Positions 33,335-41,203 of a stretch of DNA of 64,000 bases are shown here, piece after piece; the stretch's first letter is position 1; each line of letters opens with the position of its first letter. The DNA is taken from assembly GCF_000478605.2 (NCBI RefSeq), contig NZ_ASHX02000001.1, positions 620,001 to 684,000 on the forward strand. Direction: 5' to 3'. The DNA is from Streptomyces thermolilacinus SPC6 (lineage in GTDB: Bacteria; Actinomycetota; Actinomycetes; Streptomycetales; Streptomycetaceae). The notes under the pieces are model-generated. The model did not search any database, was not told the origin of the DNA, and saw nothing but the letters and a program-made list of their open reading frames with translations. A program made the translations under genes and the position numbers.

Positions 33335-34780
33335 ATGACGCGTGCGGCGAGCGCCGCCGGGCCCACGTTGGCGGTGGTCGCCCGGGAAGCGGGCGTGTCG
33401 GTGCCGACCGCCTCGAAGGTCGTCAACGGCCGGGACGACGTGGCGCCCGAGACCCGCCGCCGGGTCAACGAGGTGCTGGACCGGCTCGGTTACGTACGGC
33501 GCCGCCGGTCGGGGCCGACGGGCCCGCACGGCATGGTGGACCTGGTGCTGTCGGCGATGGACGGCCCGGGCGCCGCGGTGGTGCGCGGGGTGGAGCGGGC
33601 CGCGCACGCGGAGGGCCTGGAGGTCGTCGTGTCGGCGGGCCGGCACCTGGGGCGCGACCGGCTGGACCGGCTGGTCGCCAGGGGCACGGCCGGGGTGCTG
33701 TTCCACGGGGACGGCCCGAGCTCGGCCCAGGCCGCCTGGCTGAACCGGCACCGGGTGCCGTACGTGCTGGTGGACCCCGGCGAGGAGCCGCCGCCGGGCA
33801 CGGTGTGGGTCGGCGCGGCGGACCGGACGGGCGGGCGCGCGGCGGCGGAGCACCTGCTGGAGCTCGGTCACGAGCGCGTCGCGGCGGTCGCGGGGCACGC
33901 GCCGGGACGGTCAGGGTCCGCGTGGCTGGCGGGCTGGCGGGAGGCGCTCGCGGCGGCCGGCCTGCGGGCCCGCCCCGAGTACGTACGCCACCCGGGGCCG
34001 GGCGACCGGGACGCGGACACGCGCGGGGGGCGGGACGCGGAAGGCTCGGGCGAGGCGCCGGACTCGACCGGGTCCCAGGGCTGCTGCACACGGCCGGGCG
34101 GGCACAGCGCGGGCGCGGCAGCCGACTTGGCGGGTCGAGGTGACGCGGGGCCTGGCGGACCGGGCTGTACGGGGGCGGGCGGACCGGGGCCCGGTTGCGC
34201 GGGGCCCGACGCGGCGGGGCCGGGCGGGACGGGAGGCCGTACGGGGCCGGGTTGCGCGGGGCCCGGCGGGACGGGAGGCCGTACGGGGCCGGGGACAGCC
34301 GACGCGGGCGCGGGCGGCACACGGAGCCGGGGCCGTACGGGGCCGGTCGCGCCGGAGGACCCGGCGGAGGCGCTCGGGCGTGCCTGGCCGGACAGGGGGT
34401 GGGCGCGGCTGCGGACGCTGGAACTGCTGGACCTGCCCGAGCCGCCGACCGCCGTGTGCGTCGGCTCGGACGCGTGGGCGCCGGGCGTGTACGAGGCGCT
34501 CGCCGAGCGGGGCCTGCGCGTGCCGGACGACATGGCCGTGGTGGGGTACGGCGACCTGCCCGAGGCCCGGTGGGCGGTGCCGGGACTGACGACCGTACGG
34601 CGGCCGCTGGACGGGATGGCCGCGGCCGGGCTGGCCCTGCTGGTGCGGTCGGCCGCGGACGAGCCACCGGACGGGTTACCGGTGGAGCTGCCGACGGAGC
34701 TGGTGGTCCGCTCCAGCACCGCGCCGCCGCCCGCGACCGGGCCGCGGGGTCGCCGACGGCACGCGCCTGGCCGGCACTAG
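33335..34780 (+). CDS. LacI-family regulator with Gly/Pro-rich insertion
   Basis: A 481-residue regulator, about 120 residues longer than usual. Residues 10-57 are the LacI HTH with hinge (LAVVAREAGVSVPTASKVVN, RRRVNEVLDRLGYVRRR). The periplasmic-binding-type ligand domain follows (LVLSAMDGPGAAVVRGVERA, AAEHLLELGHERVAAVAG) and resumes at PTAVCVGSDAWAPGVYEAL and MAVVGYGDLPEARWAVPGLT. Between residues about 223 and 342 sits a low-complexity Gly/Pro/Thr/Arg insertion, partly 14-residue repeats, at a surface position just after the first lobe. ATG at 33335 follows GTCGGAGGATC. The target genes are unknown; mmuM upstream is one candidate. Confidence 0.88.
   Translation: MTRAASAAGPTLAVVAREAGVSVPTASKVVNGRDDVAPETRRRVNEVLDRLGYVRRRRSGPTGPHGMVDLVLSAMDGPGAAVVRGVERAAHAEGLEVVVSAGRHLGRDRLDRLVARGTAGVLFHGDGPSSAQAAWLNRHRVPYVLVDPGEEPPPGTVWVGAADRTGGRAAAEHLLELGHERVAAVAGHAPGRSGSAWLAGWREALAAAGLRARPEYVRHPGPGDRDADTRGGRDAEGSGEAPDSTGSQGCCTRPGGHSAGAAADLAGRGDAGPGGPGCTGAGGPGPGCAGPDAAGPGGTGGRTGPGCAGPGGTGGRTGPGTADAGAGGTRSRGRTGPVAPEDPAEALGRAWPDRGWARLRTLELLDLPEPPTAVCVGSDAWAPGVYEALAERGLRVPDDMAVVGYGDLPEARWAVPGLTTVRRPLDGMAAAGLALLVRSAADEPPDGLPVELPTELVVRSSTAPPPATGPRGRRRHAPGRH
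34001..34360 (+). repeat. G-rich minisatellite-like insertion inside the LacI gene
   Basis: About 360 in-frame bases encode the low-complexity insertion. A 42-bp period is clear at 34223-34264 and 34265 onward (sharing GGCGGGACGGGAGGCCGTAC), encoding GGTGGRTGPGCAGP-type units. Shorter related copies lie upstream to about 34140. The reading frame stays open throughout. Copy number may vary between strains. Confidence 0.8.
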
Positions 34781-34823
34781 GCGACGGGCGCAGGCGGGCA
34801 GCGGACGGCAGGCGGGCGCCGGG

Positions 34824-35348
34824 TCAGCGGTACGCGGCGGAGACGTGGTAGGCGTACACGCCGACGAGGGCCATCACGCCCAGGAGGATCAGCCAGGACG
34901 TCAGGCTCGTGTGCCGCGAACGGCCTTTGCCCGCGCGCGACTTGCCCGTACGGCCCCCGGGGGCGCCGTCACCGCCGTCCCTGCCGCGGCCGCCGCGCCG
35001 CCCGGTGCGGCCACTGGCGCGGGCGGGTTCGGCCCGTACCGCCCTGGACGGCTCGGCGTCGGCGGCCGCCTCGGCCAGCAGGCGGCGGCAGACGGCGGCC
35101 AGTTCGTCACGGCCTGCGGAGAGACTCACGACCACCTCGGAGCGGGCGGGCGCGGTGGTGCCGCCGTCGAGGATGCGGCCCGCCCGGATGAGCACGTCGT
35201 CGCGGGTGCCTCGGGGCGACAGGCTGATCCACCGCCGTACGTGCTCGCCCCGGATGACGACACCGCCCGACCGCTCGCGGTACAGCGTGTGCTCCCGCCA
35301 CAGGAGTACCGCCAACTCCCCGGCCAGATCCCTGAGTCGCGTGTGCAT
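34824..35348 (-). CDS. Tail-anchored hypothetical protein
   Basis: A 174-residue protein. The first 95 residues are a folded-looking acidic/basic domain (MHTRLRDLAGELAVLLWREH, VVIRGEHVRRWISLSPRGTR, VVVSLSAGRDELAAVCRRLL). A disordered Arg/Gly/Lys-rich linker follows, and a single hydrophobic helix (SWLILLGVMALVGVYAYHV) ends the chain, so the domain should sit on the cytoplasmic membrane face. ATG at 35348 follows GGAGGGGAAGG. No family is recognised. Codon use is normal. Confidence 0.72.
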   Translation of the reverse strand: MHTRLRDLAGELAVLLWREHTLYRERSGGVVIRGEHVRRWISLSPRGTRDDVLIRAGRILDGGTTAPARSEVVVSLSAGRDELAAVCRRLLAEAAADAEPSRAVRAEPARASGRTGRRGGRGRDGGDGAPGGRTGKSRAGKGRSRHTSLTSWLILLGVMALVGVYAYHVSAAYR

Positions 35349-35547
35349 GGCCTTCCCCTCCGCTCCGCCACACGCGCTCGAACACGCATGCGCACCGGCA
35401 CTGTAGCGGGCACCTCCGACAACGCGTCAGCGGGCATCACCCGCACGCACCCCTCCGTCCGGCACACGCGGACGCGGTCCGCACGCGATCCGGGCCGACG
35501 ACCGCGAACGACCCACCCAAGTAAGAGGCGCTACCTCACTTCACCCC

Positions 35548-35553
35548 TATACT
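35548..35553 (+). promoter_or_regulatory. -10 box for a leaderless GNAT transcript
   Basis: A perfect-looking TATACT ends 7 bases before the A of the ATG at 35560, so transcription should begin at the start codon. No ribosome site precedes the gene. No good -35 is seen at the usual distance. Confidence 0.5.
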
Positions 35554-35559
35554 GCCGCC

Positions 35560-36006
35560 ATGCAGCCCATGACGATCAGGCGCGCCACCGCACAGGACGC
35601 GGCGCACCTCAGCTCGATGGTCCAGGGGTCCGGCGCGTACCGGGGGATGTACGCCCCGATGGTCGCCGGGTACCAGGTCACGCCGGAGTACATCCGCCGC
35701 CACGAGGTCTTCGCGGCCGTGGACGGCGCCCGGCTGCTCGGGTTCTACGCGCTGATCCTGCACCCGGCGGAGCTGGACCTGGCGTTCGTGGCGGACGAGG
35801 CGCAGGGCGTTGGCATCGGACGACTGCTGCTCGACCACATGCTCGATCAGGCGAGGGCGGCCGGCCTCACGGAGGTGCGGGTCGTGTCGCACCCTCCGGC
35901 CGAGCGGTTCTACCGGCGGATGGGCGCCGAACGGGTGGGCACGGCTCCCCCGGCTCCGCCGAAGGTGACCTGGGAGCGGCCGGAGCTCCGGTTCGCCCTC
36001 ACCTGA
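35560..36006 (+). CDS. GNAT-family N-acetyltransferase (small)
   Basis: A 148-residue single-domain acetyltransferase. MTIRRATAQDAAHLSSMV is the usual N-terminus, LDLAFVADEAQGVGIGRLLLDHML holds the acetyl-CoA loop (Q-x-x-G-x-G-R), and RVVSHPPAERFYRRMGAERVG is the last strand-helix unit. The acceptor is unknown. The gene probably has a leaderless mRNA, given TATACT just before the ATG and no ribosome site. It stands between a divergent membrane-anchored protein gene and the HTH-ClpN gene. Confidence 0.88.
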   Translation: MQPMTIRRATAQDAAHLSSMVQGSGAYRGMYAPMVAGYQVTPEYIRRHEVFAAVDGARLLGFYALILHPAELDLAFVADEAQGVGIGRLLLDHMLDQARAAGLTEVRVVSHPPAERFYRRMGAERVGTAPPAPPKVTWERPELRFALT

Positions 36007-36066
36007 CACCACCCGGAACCCGTCAGCCGACGCCCGACGACCGCGACCGGCCCGAAGCGCATACGT

Positions 36067-36112
36067 GTCAACTGACGGTTGACGTTTCGGGGAGCGTCAA
36101 CCTACGGTTGAC
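36067..36112 (+). promoter_or_regulatory. Twin 17-bp palindromes overlapping a leaderless promoter
   Basis: GTCAACTGACGGTTGAC (36067-36083) and GTCAACCTACGGTTGAC (36096-36112) are two copies of GTCAAC-N5-GTTGAC, 29 bp apart start to start. The first contains TTGACG (36079-36084, -35) and the second TACGGT (36103-36108, -10), with an 18-bp spacer. Transcription would start at the ATG at 36115. A repressor bound at both sites would block RNA polymerase directly; the HTH protein encoded just downstream is the obvious candidate. Confidence 0.75.
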
Positions 36113-36114
36113 GC

Positions 36115-36825
36115 ATGACGAAACGCGAGAACGTCACCGTCCCCGTGCGCCTCGACGACCTCATCCACGCCATCAAGAGCACCCACGACGACACGCTCGA
36201 CCAGCTCTCCAGCGCCGTCATCGCCGCCGACCACCTGGGCGACGTGGCCGACCACCTGATCGGGCACTTCGTGGACCAGGCGCGCAGCTCCGGCGCGTCG
36301 TGGACGGACATCGGCCGCAGCATGGGCGTGACCCGGCAGGCGGCGCAGAAGCGGTTCGTGCCGAAGGACCCGGGCGAGCCGACGGAGCTCGACCCGAGCC
36401 AGGGGTTCAGCCGGTTCGACGAGGCCGCCCGGAACGTCGTCGTCGCCGGTCACACCGCCGCGCAGGAGGCCCGCAGCGCCGAGCTGGGCCTCCCCCACCT
36501 GGTCCTGGGCCTGCTGAGCGAGCCTGAGACGGCCGCCGTGCGGGCGATCGCCGCGCAGGGGGTGACACCGGACGCCGTACGGAGTGCCGCGACCGGCGCG
36601 CTGCCCCCGGCCGCCGACGAGCCGCCGTCCCTGGTTCCGTACGACCAGGCGGCCAAGAAGGTCCTGGAGCTGGCGTTCCGCGAGGCCCTGCGCCTCGGGC
36701 ACCAGTACGTCGGCCCCGAGCACCTGCTGCTCGCCCAGCTGGAGTACGAGAACGGCGACGGGCTGTTCAGCGGCCTCGGCATCGACAAGAGGGCCACCGA
36801 GGCGCACCTCACCGCCGCGCCCTGA
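36115..36825 (+). CDS. HTH protein with two ClpN-type repeats
   Basis: A 236-residue protein. Residues 61-82 (ASWTDIGRSMGVTRQAAQKRF) are a clear helix-turn-helix. Residues about 98-160 and 175-233 are two Clp N-terminal repeats (FDEAARNVVVAGHTAAQEAR, LGLPHLVLGLL; PYDQAAKKVLELAFREALRL, YVGPEHLLLAQL), the adaptor- and substrate-docking fold of ClpA/ClpC. There is no ATPase domain. The combination suggests a regulator whose activity is controlled by the Clp system or by ClpN-binding partners. It seems leaderless and autoregulated through the twin palindromes. Its last 17 bases overlap the convergent propeller gene. Confidence 0.88.
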   Translation: MTKRENVTVPVRLDDLIHAIKSTHDDTLDQLSSAVIAADHLGDVADHLIGHFVDQARSSGASWTDIGRSMGVTRQAAQKRFVPKDPGEPTELDPSQGFSRFDEAARNVVVAGHTAAQEARSAELGLPHLVLGLLSEPETAAVRAIAAQGVTPDAVRSAATGALPPAADEPPSLVPYDQAAKKVLELAFREALRLGHQYVGPEHLLLAQLEYENGDGLFSGLGIDKRATEAHLTAAP

Positions 36826-37894
36826 TCCCGTCCGCCGTCGGCGGCTCGCCGCTCAAGCCGAGCCGCCAGCGGTGGAGGTGCCCGGAGTCGTGGGTGAGCC
36901 ACGTGCCGTCGCCGACCGCGCGGGGGTAGCGCAGCCGGCCCAGGGGGCGCAGCGAGTCGGCTGCGAGCAGCCAGTGCGTCGGCTCGACCGCACCTCCCCG
37001 GGGCGCCCAGTCCCCGGTGAGGAGGAGGTGGCGGGCGTCGATGGCGTACGCGTGCGTGAAGTCGTCGTTCTCGACGTCCCACGACAGGTCGTTCAGGTCC
37101 AGTTCGGCGCGCGGCGACGGGTCGCCCGCGTCGTACAGGGCCAGTTCGTACCGTTCGTCGTCCAGGCTCATGAACTCGGCGCGGCGCAGGGTCACCACCC
37201 GCGACGAGCCGGGGACGAACGCGACGACCTGGTGGCGGTCCCCGCCCGCCCCGAGGACGCGCAGCGCCCCGGGCGCGGGCTCCATCCAGTACCCGGCCCA
37301 GCTGTACCAGGCCGTCCAGAACGACGCCGCCAGCACCGCCCCGTCGGCGCGCCACTTCAGGTCCGCCGCCCCGGACACGGCCGCGACCGGCCGCTCGGCC
37401 AGGACGGCCCCGGTCCGCGCGTCCAGGAGGAGCAGGCGGTCCCGGCCGTAGGCGAGCTTGGGCTCGTCGTACCGCAGGATCGCCCGCCCCGCGTGCTCCT
37501 CGGGCAGCAGGGTGGGCACCGTCGCCGCGACGAACCGACCGCACGGGCTGGGCGCCGGGGCCCCGGGCGCGCCGGGCGGGCGGCGGCCGCCGTGCCACGC
37601 GTCGTGCGGCAGCTCCCAGCGCGTCTCCCCGTCGCCGGTGACGGCCCGTACGCGGGACGCCTCCGCCACGACGAACCCGCCGTCGGCGGTCGGCTCCACC
37701 CGCGCTCCGGGCGGCAGCGCCCACCCGGCGACCGCCTCGCGCGCACCGGCGAGGAACGCCTCGCGCTCGTACACGTCGACCCGGTCGTCCGCCCAGACCC
37801 CGATCCGCCCCCCGGCCGTCACCCGGACGCGGCCGTCGTGGTCGGTCGCGCCCATCGGGACGGCGTCGATCCGTATGTCCCCCGTCTCTCGCAT
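36809..37894 (-). CDS. Hypothetical beta-propeller-like protein
   Basis: A 361-residue protein without signal peptide. Repeated strand-turn units resemble WD40/YVTN-type blades: RVRVTAGGRIGVWADDRVDV, SPCGRFVAATVPTLLPEE, RLLLLDARTGAVLAERPVAA, LKWRADGAVLAASFWTAWYS, FVPGSSRVVTLRRAEFMSLD, THWLLAADSLRPLGRLRYPR. No enzyme motif is seen. ATG at 37894 follows GTGAGGATCG. The 3' end overlaps the HTH-ClpN gene by 17 bp on the opposite strand. Role unknown; intracellular by composition. Confidence 0.72.
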   Translation of the reverse strand: MRETGDIRIDAVPMGATDHDGRVRVTAGGRIGVWADDRVDVYEREAFLAGAREAVAGWALPPGARVEPTADGGFVVAEASRVRAVTGDGETRWELPHDAWHGGRRPPGAPGAPAPSPCGRFVAATVPTLLPEEHAGRAILRYDEPKLAYGRDRLLLLDARTGAVLAERPVAAVSGAADLKWRADGAVLAASFWTAWYSWAGYWMEPAPGALRVLGAGGDRHQVVAFVPGSSRVVTLRRAEFMSLDDERYELALYDAGDPSPRAELDLNDLSWDVENDDFTHAYAIDARHLLLTGDWAPRGGAVEPTHWLLAADSLRPLGRLRYPRAVGDGTWLTHDSGHLHRWRLGLSGEPPTADGIRARR

Positions 37895-37951
37895 ACCGCG
37901 ATCCTCACACGCCCCGGCGCCGCCCCGCCCCTGGTTTCCGCGCCGGTCGCG

Positions 37952-38281
37952 TCAGGTGCGCGGCACCCAGTGGTACTTGCCGCCGCCGACCCACCGGACG
38001 ACGGCCGGGTCGTCCAGGTCCACATGGGTCAGCCCCGCCTGGTGGGCGATCCTGATCACGTCCACCAGGTCGTGGGCGGTGCCGACGACATCGCCCCTGA
38101 TCTCCACCACGCGGTACGGCGGGTCGGCCGGGACGACGCCGAGCACGACGATCGGGGCGGGGCCGGGCAGGGGCGCCGTGTCGGGGCCGAGAGCGGGGCC
38201 CGCGTCAGGGTGGGGCACCGGGCTCCCGTAGGGGTCGTGGGGCGCGGGGCCGGGGGCGCCTTCGGGAAGGTCGTCGCTCAT
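37952..38281 (-). CDS. Small hypothetical protein
   Basis: A 109-residue protein. The first 42 residues are Pro/Gly/Asp-rich and probably disordered. Residues 43-107 look folded: PIVVLGVVPADPPYRVVEIR, AHDLVDVIRIAHQAGL, VDLDDPAVVRWVGGGKYHW. No family is recognised. ATG at 38281 has a strong CCGAAGGAGATC. It lies upstream of the propeller gene on the same strand, 57 bp away, and may be co-transcribed with it. Confidence 0.68.
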   Translation of the reverse strand: MSDDLPEGAPGPAPHDPYGSPVPHPDAGPALGPDTAPLPGPAPIVVLGVVPADPPYRVVEIRGDVVGTAHDLVDVIRIAHQAGLTHVDLDDPAVVRWVGGGKYHWVPRT

Positions 38282-38473
38282 CGCTTCGGATCTCCTTCGG
38301 TGGGGCGGCGGCGCGGGGGCGCGGGAGGGTCGGACATATCCGGTTTATCACCTCATCGTGGCTCCCTGCCCGCCGCACCCGCCTCCCGTCACCGGTCTCC
38401 CGGCCGCCCCCCGTGCCCGCCCACAGACCACGCGACCCCACGGCCCCTTGGGTTCCCCGGCCCCCTCCCCGGC

Positions 38474-39409
38474 TCACTTCGTGTGCCGCAGGACTTCCTC
38501 GGCCAGTCGGCCGTCCAGGAGGGACGGGAGGGTGTGGCCCATGCCCGGCAGGGGGACGAGCCGGGCGCCGGGTATCGCGGCGGCCAGGGCCTCGCCGTGC
38601 GCGAAGGGGAACATCGGGTCGGCCGTGCCGTGGAGCACGAGGACCGGTACCGCCACACCGGCCAGTACCTCGGCGGCACCGAAACCGGCCGCCCCGGCGA
38701 GCGTGTGGTTGAGGGCGGCGGACAGGTCACGCGCCCGCTCGTACACGCGCGTCTCCATCGCCCGGTACTCCTCCTCGTCGAAGGGCAGTTCGGGCCCGTG
38801 GAGAAGGCGCCACAGGGGCATCCGCGAGGCGATGTGCCCCTCCAGGCTCGTGGCGCGCGGCGGCGCCGAGGCGAGCAGGGCGAGCAGTTCGGGGGTGGGC
38901 GGCGGCAGTTGGCCCGGGAGGGACGGCTGGCCGGTCATCGCGCGGCTTACGATGTCGGCCATGTCGGTGCCGAGCGGCGTCGAGGCGAGGGCGGTGAGGG
39001 TCAGCATCCGGTCGGGGTGGGTCGCGGCGAGCCGCTGCGCGATGACACCGCCGAGGGAGGCGCCGACGAAGTGGGCCCGTTCGACGCCGAGGCCGTCGAG
39101 CACGGCGAGCGCGTCGGCAGCCATGTCGGCGACCGTGTACGGACGGGTGGCGAAGTCGACGGTGGAGGAGCGGCCCGCGTCCCGGTGGTCGTAGCGGATG
39201 ACGCGGCGGCCACCTGCGACGAGCCTCCGTACGAACCCGTCGTTCCACTGCACGCCCTGGGCGCCGGCGCCCATCACGAGCAGTACCGCCGGGTCGTCCG
39301 GGTCGCCGAACTCCTCGGTCCAGAGCTGGAGTTCCCCGGCCGGCACCATGCGCTCGACCCCCGCGAAGCGGTCCTTCTCGGTCCCGCGCTCATTTTCCTG
39401 CATGGTCAT
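38474..39409 (-). CDS. Alpha/beta hydrolase
   Basis: A 311-residue cytoplasmic alpha/beta hydrolase related to the anthracycline methylesterase/AclR type. The nucleophile is Ser118 in FVGASLGGVIAQ, the acid is in VLHGTADPMFP and the base His in PGMGHTLPS. The HG oxyanion motif is replaced by MGAGAQGVQW. The start may be the ATG at 39409 or 39403; no ribosome site precedes either. It is divergent from a TetR gene, a pairing in which the TetR protein often represses the hydrolase. Natural substrate unknown. Confidence 0.87.
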   Translation of the reverse strand: MTMQENERGTEKDRFAGVERMVPAGELQLWTEEFGDPDDPAVLLVMGAGAQGVQWNDGFVRRLVAGGRRVIRYDHRDAGRSSTVDFATRPYTVADMAADALAVLDGLGVERAHFVGASLGGVIAQRLAATHPDRMLTLTALASTPLGTDMADIVSRAMTGQPSLPGQLPPPTPELLALLASAPPRATSLEGHIASRMPLWRLLHGPELPFDEEEYRAMETRVYERARDLSAALNHTLAGAAGFGAAEVLAGVAVPVLVLHGTADPMFPFAHGEALAAAIPGARLVPLPGMGHTLPSLLDGRLAEEVLRHTK

Positions 39410-39549
39410 TCAAGCTAATGGCGGCGGTGGGGCGCGCGCCATCGATTTCCGGCCGCGTCGAGCCAGCGTTCCAGACGCCGTCCCGAGGGCGGCGGGCGGG
39501 TTCCGTCCCGGCTGGACGCGGAGGAAGGCGCCCCGGCAACCTGTTCCGC

Positions 39550-40179
39550 ATGGCAGGGGTCAAGGGACAGGTGCAGAGGCGGGGCGTGGAGCGGCGCCGC
39601 GCGATGGTCGATGCGGCGATCGCGCTCTTCGCGCGGAACGGTGTACGGGGCACGGGCGTCGCCGCCGTCGCCGAGCGCGCCGGGGTCACCGCGTCCGCCC
39701 TGATCCACCACTTCGGCAGCAAGGACGGCCTGCTGCGGGCCGTACTGGAGGAGGCGGACCGGCGGGCCCTGGAGCGGCTGTCCGCCACCCCGGCGGCGCG
39801 GCCGACCGTACGGGAGGCGTTCGACTGGCTCGTACGGGACGTGGAGCACACGGCGGCCGCCGAGCGGGAGCTGGCCGCGCTGCACACGACGCTGACCGCG
39901 GAGAACCTGGAGCCGGGCGCGGCGCTGCACATCTGGTTCCGCGACCGCAACAGGGCGCTGCGGGCGCGGCTGGCGGAGGTGTTCCGGCGGGCCGTCGCGG
40001 ACGGTTCGGCACGCGCGGACCTGCCGGTGGAGATTCTGGCGGCGGAGGCGGCGGCGTTCCTGGAGGGCGTCCGTCTGCTGTGGCTGCTGGACCCGGAGAG
40101 GGTGGACCCGGCCGCCGTGAGCCGGGGCTATTTCGACGCACTGGCGGCCCGCGTCGAGGGGACGGCGCCGGGCGGCTGA
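39550..40179 (+). CDS. TetR-family transcriptional regulator
   Basis: A 209-residue repressor. RRRAMVDAAIALFARNGVRGTGVAAVAERAGVTASALIHHFGSKDGLLRAVLEEAD is the TetR helix-turn-helix region. The C-terminal helical domain contains LVRDVEHTAAAERELAALHT and VEILAAEAAAFLEGVRLLWLL. The start at 39550 keeps a ten-residue arm before the HTH; an in-frame extension to 39418 is Arg/Pro rich and unlike coding sequence. Divergent hydrolase 140 bp away is the likely target. No clear palindrome was seen between them. Confidence 0.88.
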   Translation: MAGVKGQVQRRGVERRRAMVDAAIALFARNGVRGTGVAAVAERAGVTASALIHHFGSKDGLLRAVLEEADRRALERLSATPAARPTVREAFDWLVRDVEHTAAAERELAALHTTLTAENLEPGAALHIWFRDRNRALRARLAEVFRRAVADGSARADLPVEILAAEAAAFLEGVRLLWLLDPERVDPAAVSRGYFDALAARVEGTAPGG

Positions 40180-40461
40180 GCACGAGGATCCCGTACGGAA
40201 CGGACCCGGCCCCCTACGGGTGCGGTGCGCCGGCCCCCAAGGGCCCTCCCTTACGGGCGCCGGGAGCACGGGCGCGGCAGAGGCTCCGTATACGGGAGGA
40301 AGCGGGCCCCTACGGATACGGCCGAGACCGGTACCCGCGGGTAGACCGGCCCCGACGACGGGCGCGCCGGAAACCCCCTACGGGCAGGCCTCCATGTCCA
40401 CAGGCGCGGTCGGGCGGGCGGGCATAGCCTGGACGGGACGGAGGGACGGAGGTGGGCGGCC
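40180..40461. other. Gene-poor spacer with CCTACGG-type repeats
   Basis: These 282 bases hold no credible gene. Variants of CCCCTACGG/CCGTACGG recur about seven times (for example near 40192, 40212, 40312, 40376). A ribosome site GGAGGTG (40450-40456) at the end serves the next gene. A weak promoter-like stretch is GGGCATAGCCTGG near 40420-40432. Confidence 0.4.
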
Positions 40462-41178
40462 ATGGCGCACCGGGACATCGACGGCATCGACCGGACCGGC
40501 GAGCGCACGGACCGTGCGGCGGGCCCGCAGGAGGGCACCGCACCGGACGAGGAGCCTCAGCCGCTGTCCCCGACCGCCGCGCGGGACCTGTTCGCCGACC
40601 GGGCCCCGCTGGGCCTCGTCCGGCTGTTCGAGGCGGCGGTGCCGCTGGTCCTGGACGGGGAACCCGTCGAGGACGAGGAGCGGATGCACGCCGACCTGGC
40701 GGGGCCCCTGCACCTGACCCCGCTCGGGCGCGGTAACGACACGGTCCTGGCGGCGTTCACCGACCGCGCTTTGATGCTGGAGGCGGTACGCCGGGTGGAC
40801 ACCGCGTACGAGGAACTGACCCCGGAGCAGGCGGAACGGGCTCGTGCCTCCTTCGAGAAGATCTGCGTCTCGAACCCGACCGCCCTCGACGCGCGCGTGT
40901 GCTTCTTCGAGGACGCCGGTGAACAGGGCGACGTGAAGTGCCTCGGCCCGGGACTGGGCTACCCCAACCTGAGCCGGCTGTCGCGCGGCTTCCTCGGCAC
41001 ACGGAACTGGAACGACGTGATCTCGTCGCTGAGCTGGTGCCGTTTCGACGTGTCGCTGTTCGACGCCTTCGACTGGCAGGGCAACGAGTTCTTCGCCCCG
41101 AAGGGCTGCACGACCCCGGACCTGTCCCGCTTCGGCTGGGGCGACCGCACCGCGTCGATCGTCAACTGGGGTTCGTGA
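40462..41178 (+). CDS. Protein with C-terminal beta/gamma-crystallin-like domain
   Basis: A 238-residue protein without signal peptide. Residues 38-135 are helical and of unknown family (SPTAARDLFADRAPLGLVRL, LHLTPLGRGNDTVLAAFTDR). Residues about 145-237 look like two Greek-key motifs: RVCFFEDAGEQGDVKCL ending in NDVISSLSW, then VSLFDAFDWQGNEFFAPKG ending in GDRTASIVNW. NDVISS (184-189) and GDRTAS match the (N/D)(N/D)xx(S/T)S calcium-binding signature of microbial beta/gamma-crystallins. ATG at 40462 follows GGAGGTGGGCGG. The methyltransferase gene starts 25 bp downstream and is probably co-transcribed. Calcium binding is inferred. Confidence 0.7.
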   Translation: MAHRDIDGIDRTGERTDRAAGPQEGTAPDEEPQPLSPTAARDLFADRAPLGLVRLFEAAVPLVLDGEPVEDEERMHADLAGPLHLTPLGRGNDTVLAAFTDRALMLEAVRRVDTAYEELTPEQAERARASFEKICVSNPTALDARVCFFEDAGEQGDVKCLGPGLGYPNLSRLSRGFLGTRNWNDVISSLSWCRFDVSLFDAFDWQGNEFFAPKGCTTPDLSRFGWGDRTASIVNWGS

Positions 41179-41203
41179 CAGGTGCGGCGGGCATGGTGGA
41201 CAC

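Noticed and set aside
34140..34360. CRISPR-like array in the repeated G-rich DNA
   Set aside because: Units are 42 bp direct repeats in frame with the LacI protein, with no spacers and no cas genes.
38474..40179. Antibiotic-biosynthesis locus around the AclR-like hydrolase
   Set aside because: No polyketide, peptide synthetase or tailoring genes are nearby; the pair with TetR is a stand-alone unit.
40180..40461. A gene in the CCTACGG-repeat spacer
   Set aside because: All frames are short or Arg/Pro-rich with no ribosome site, and the next gene has its own clear start.
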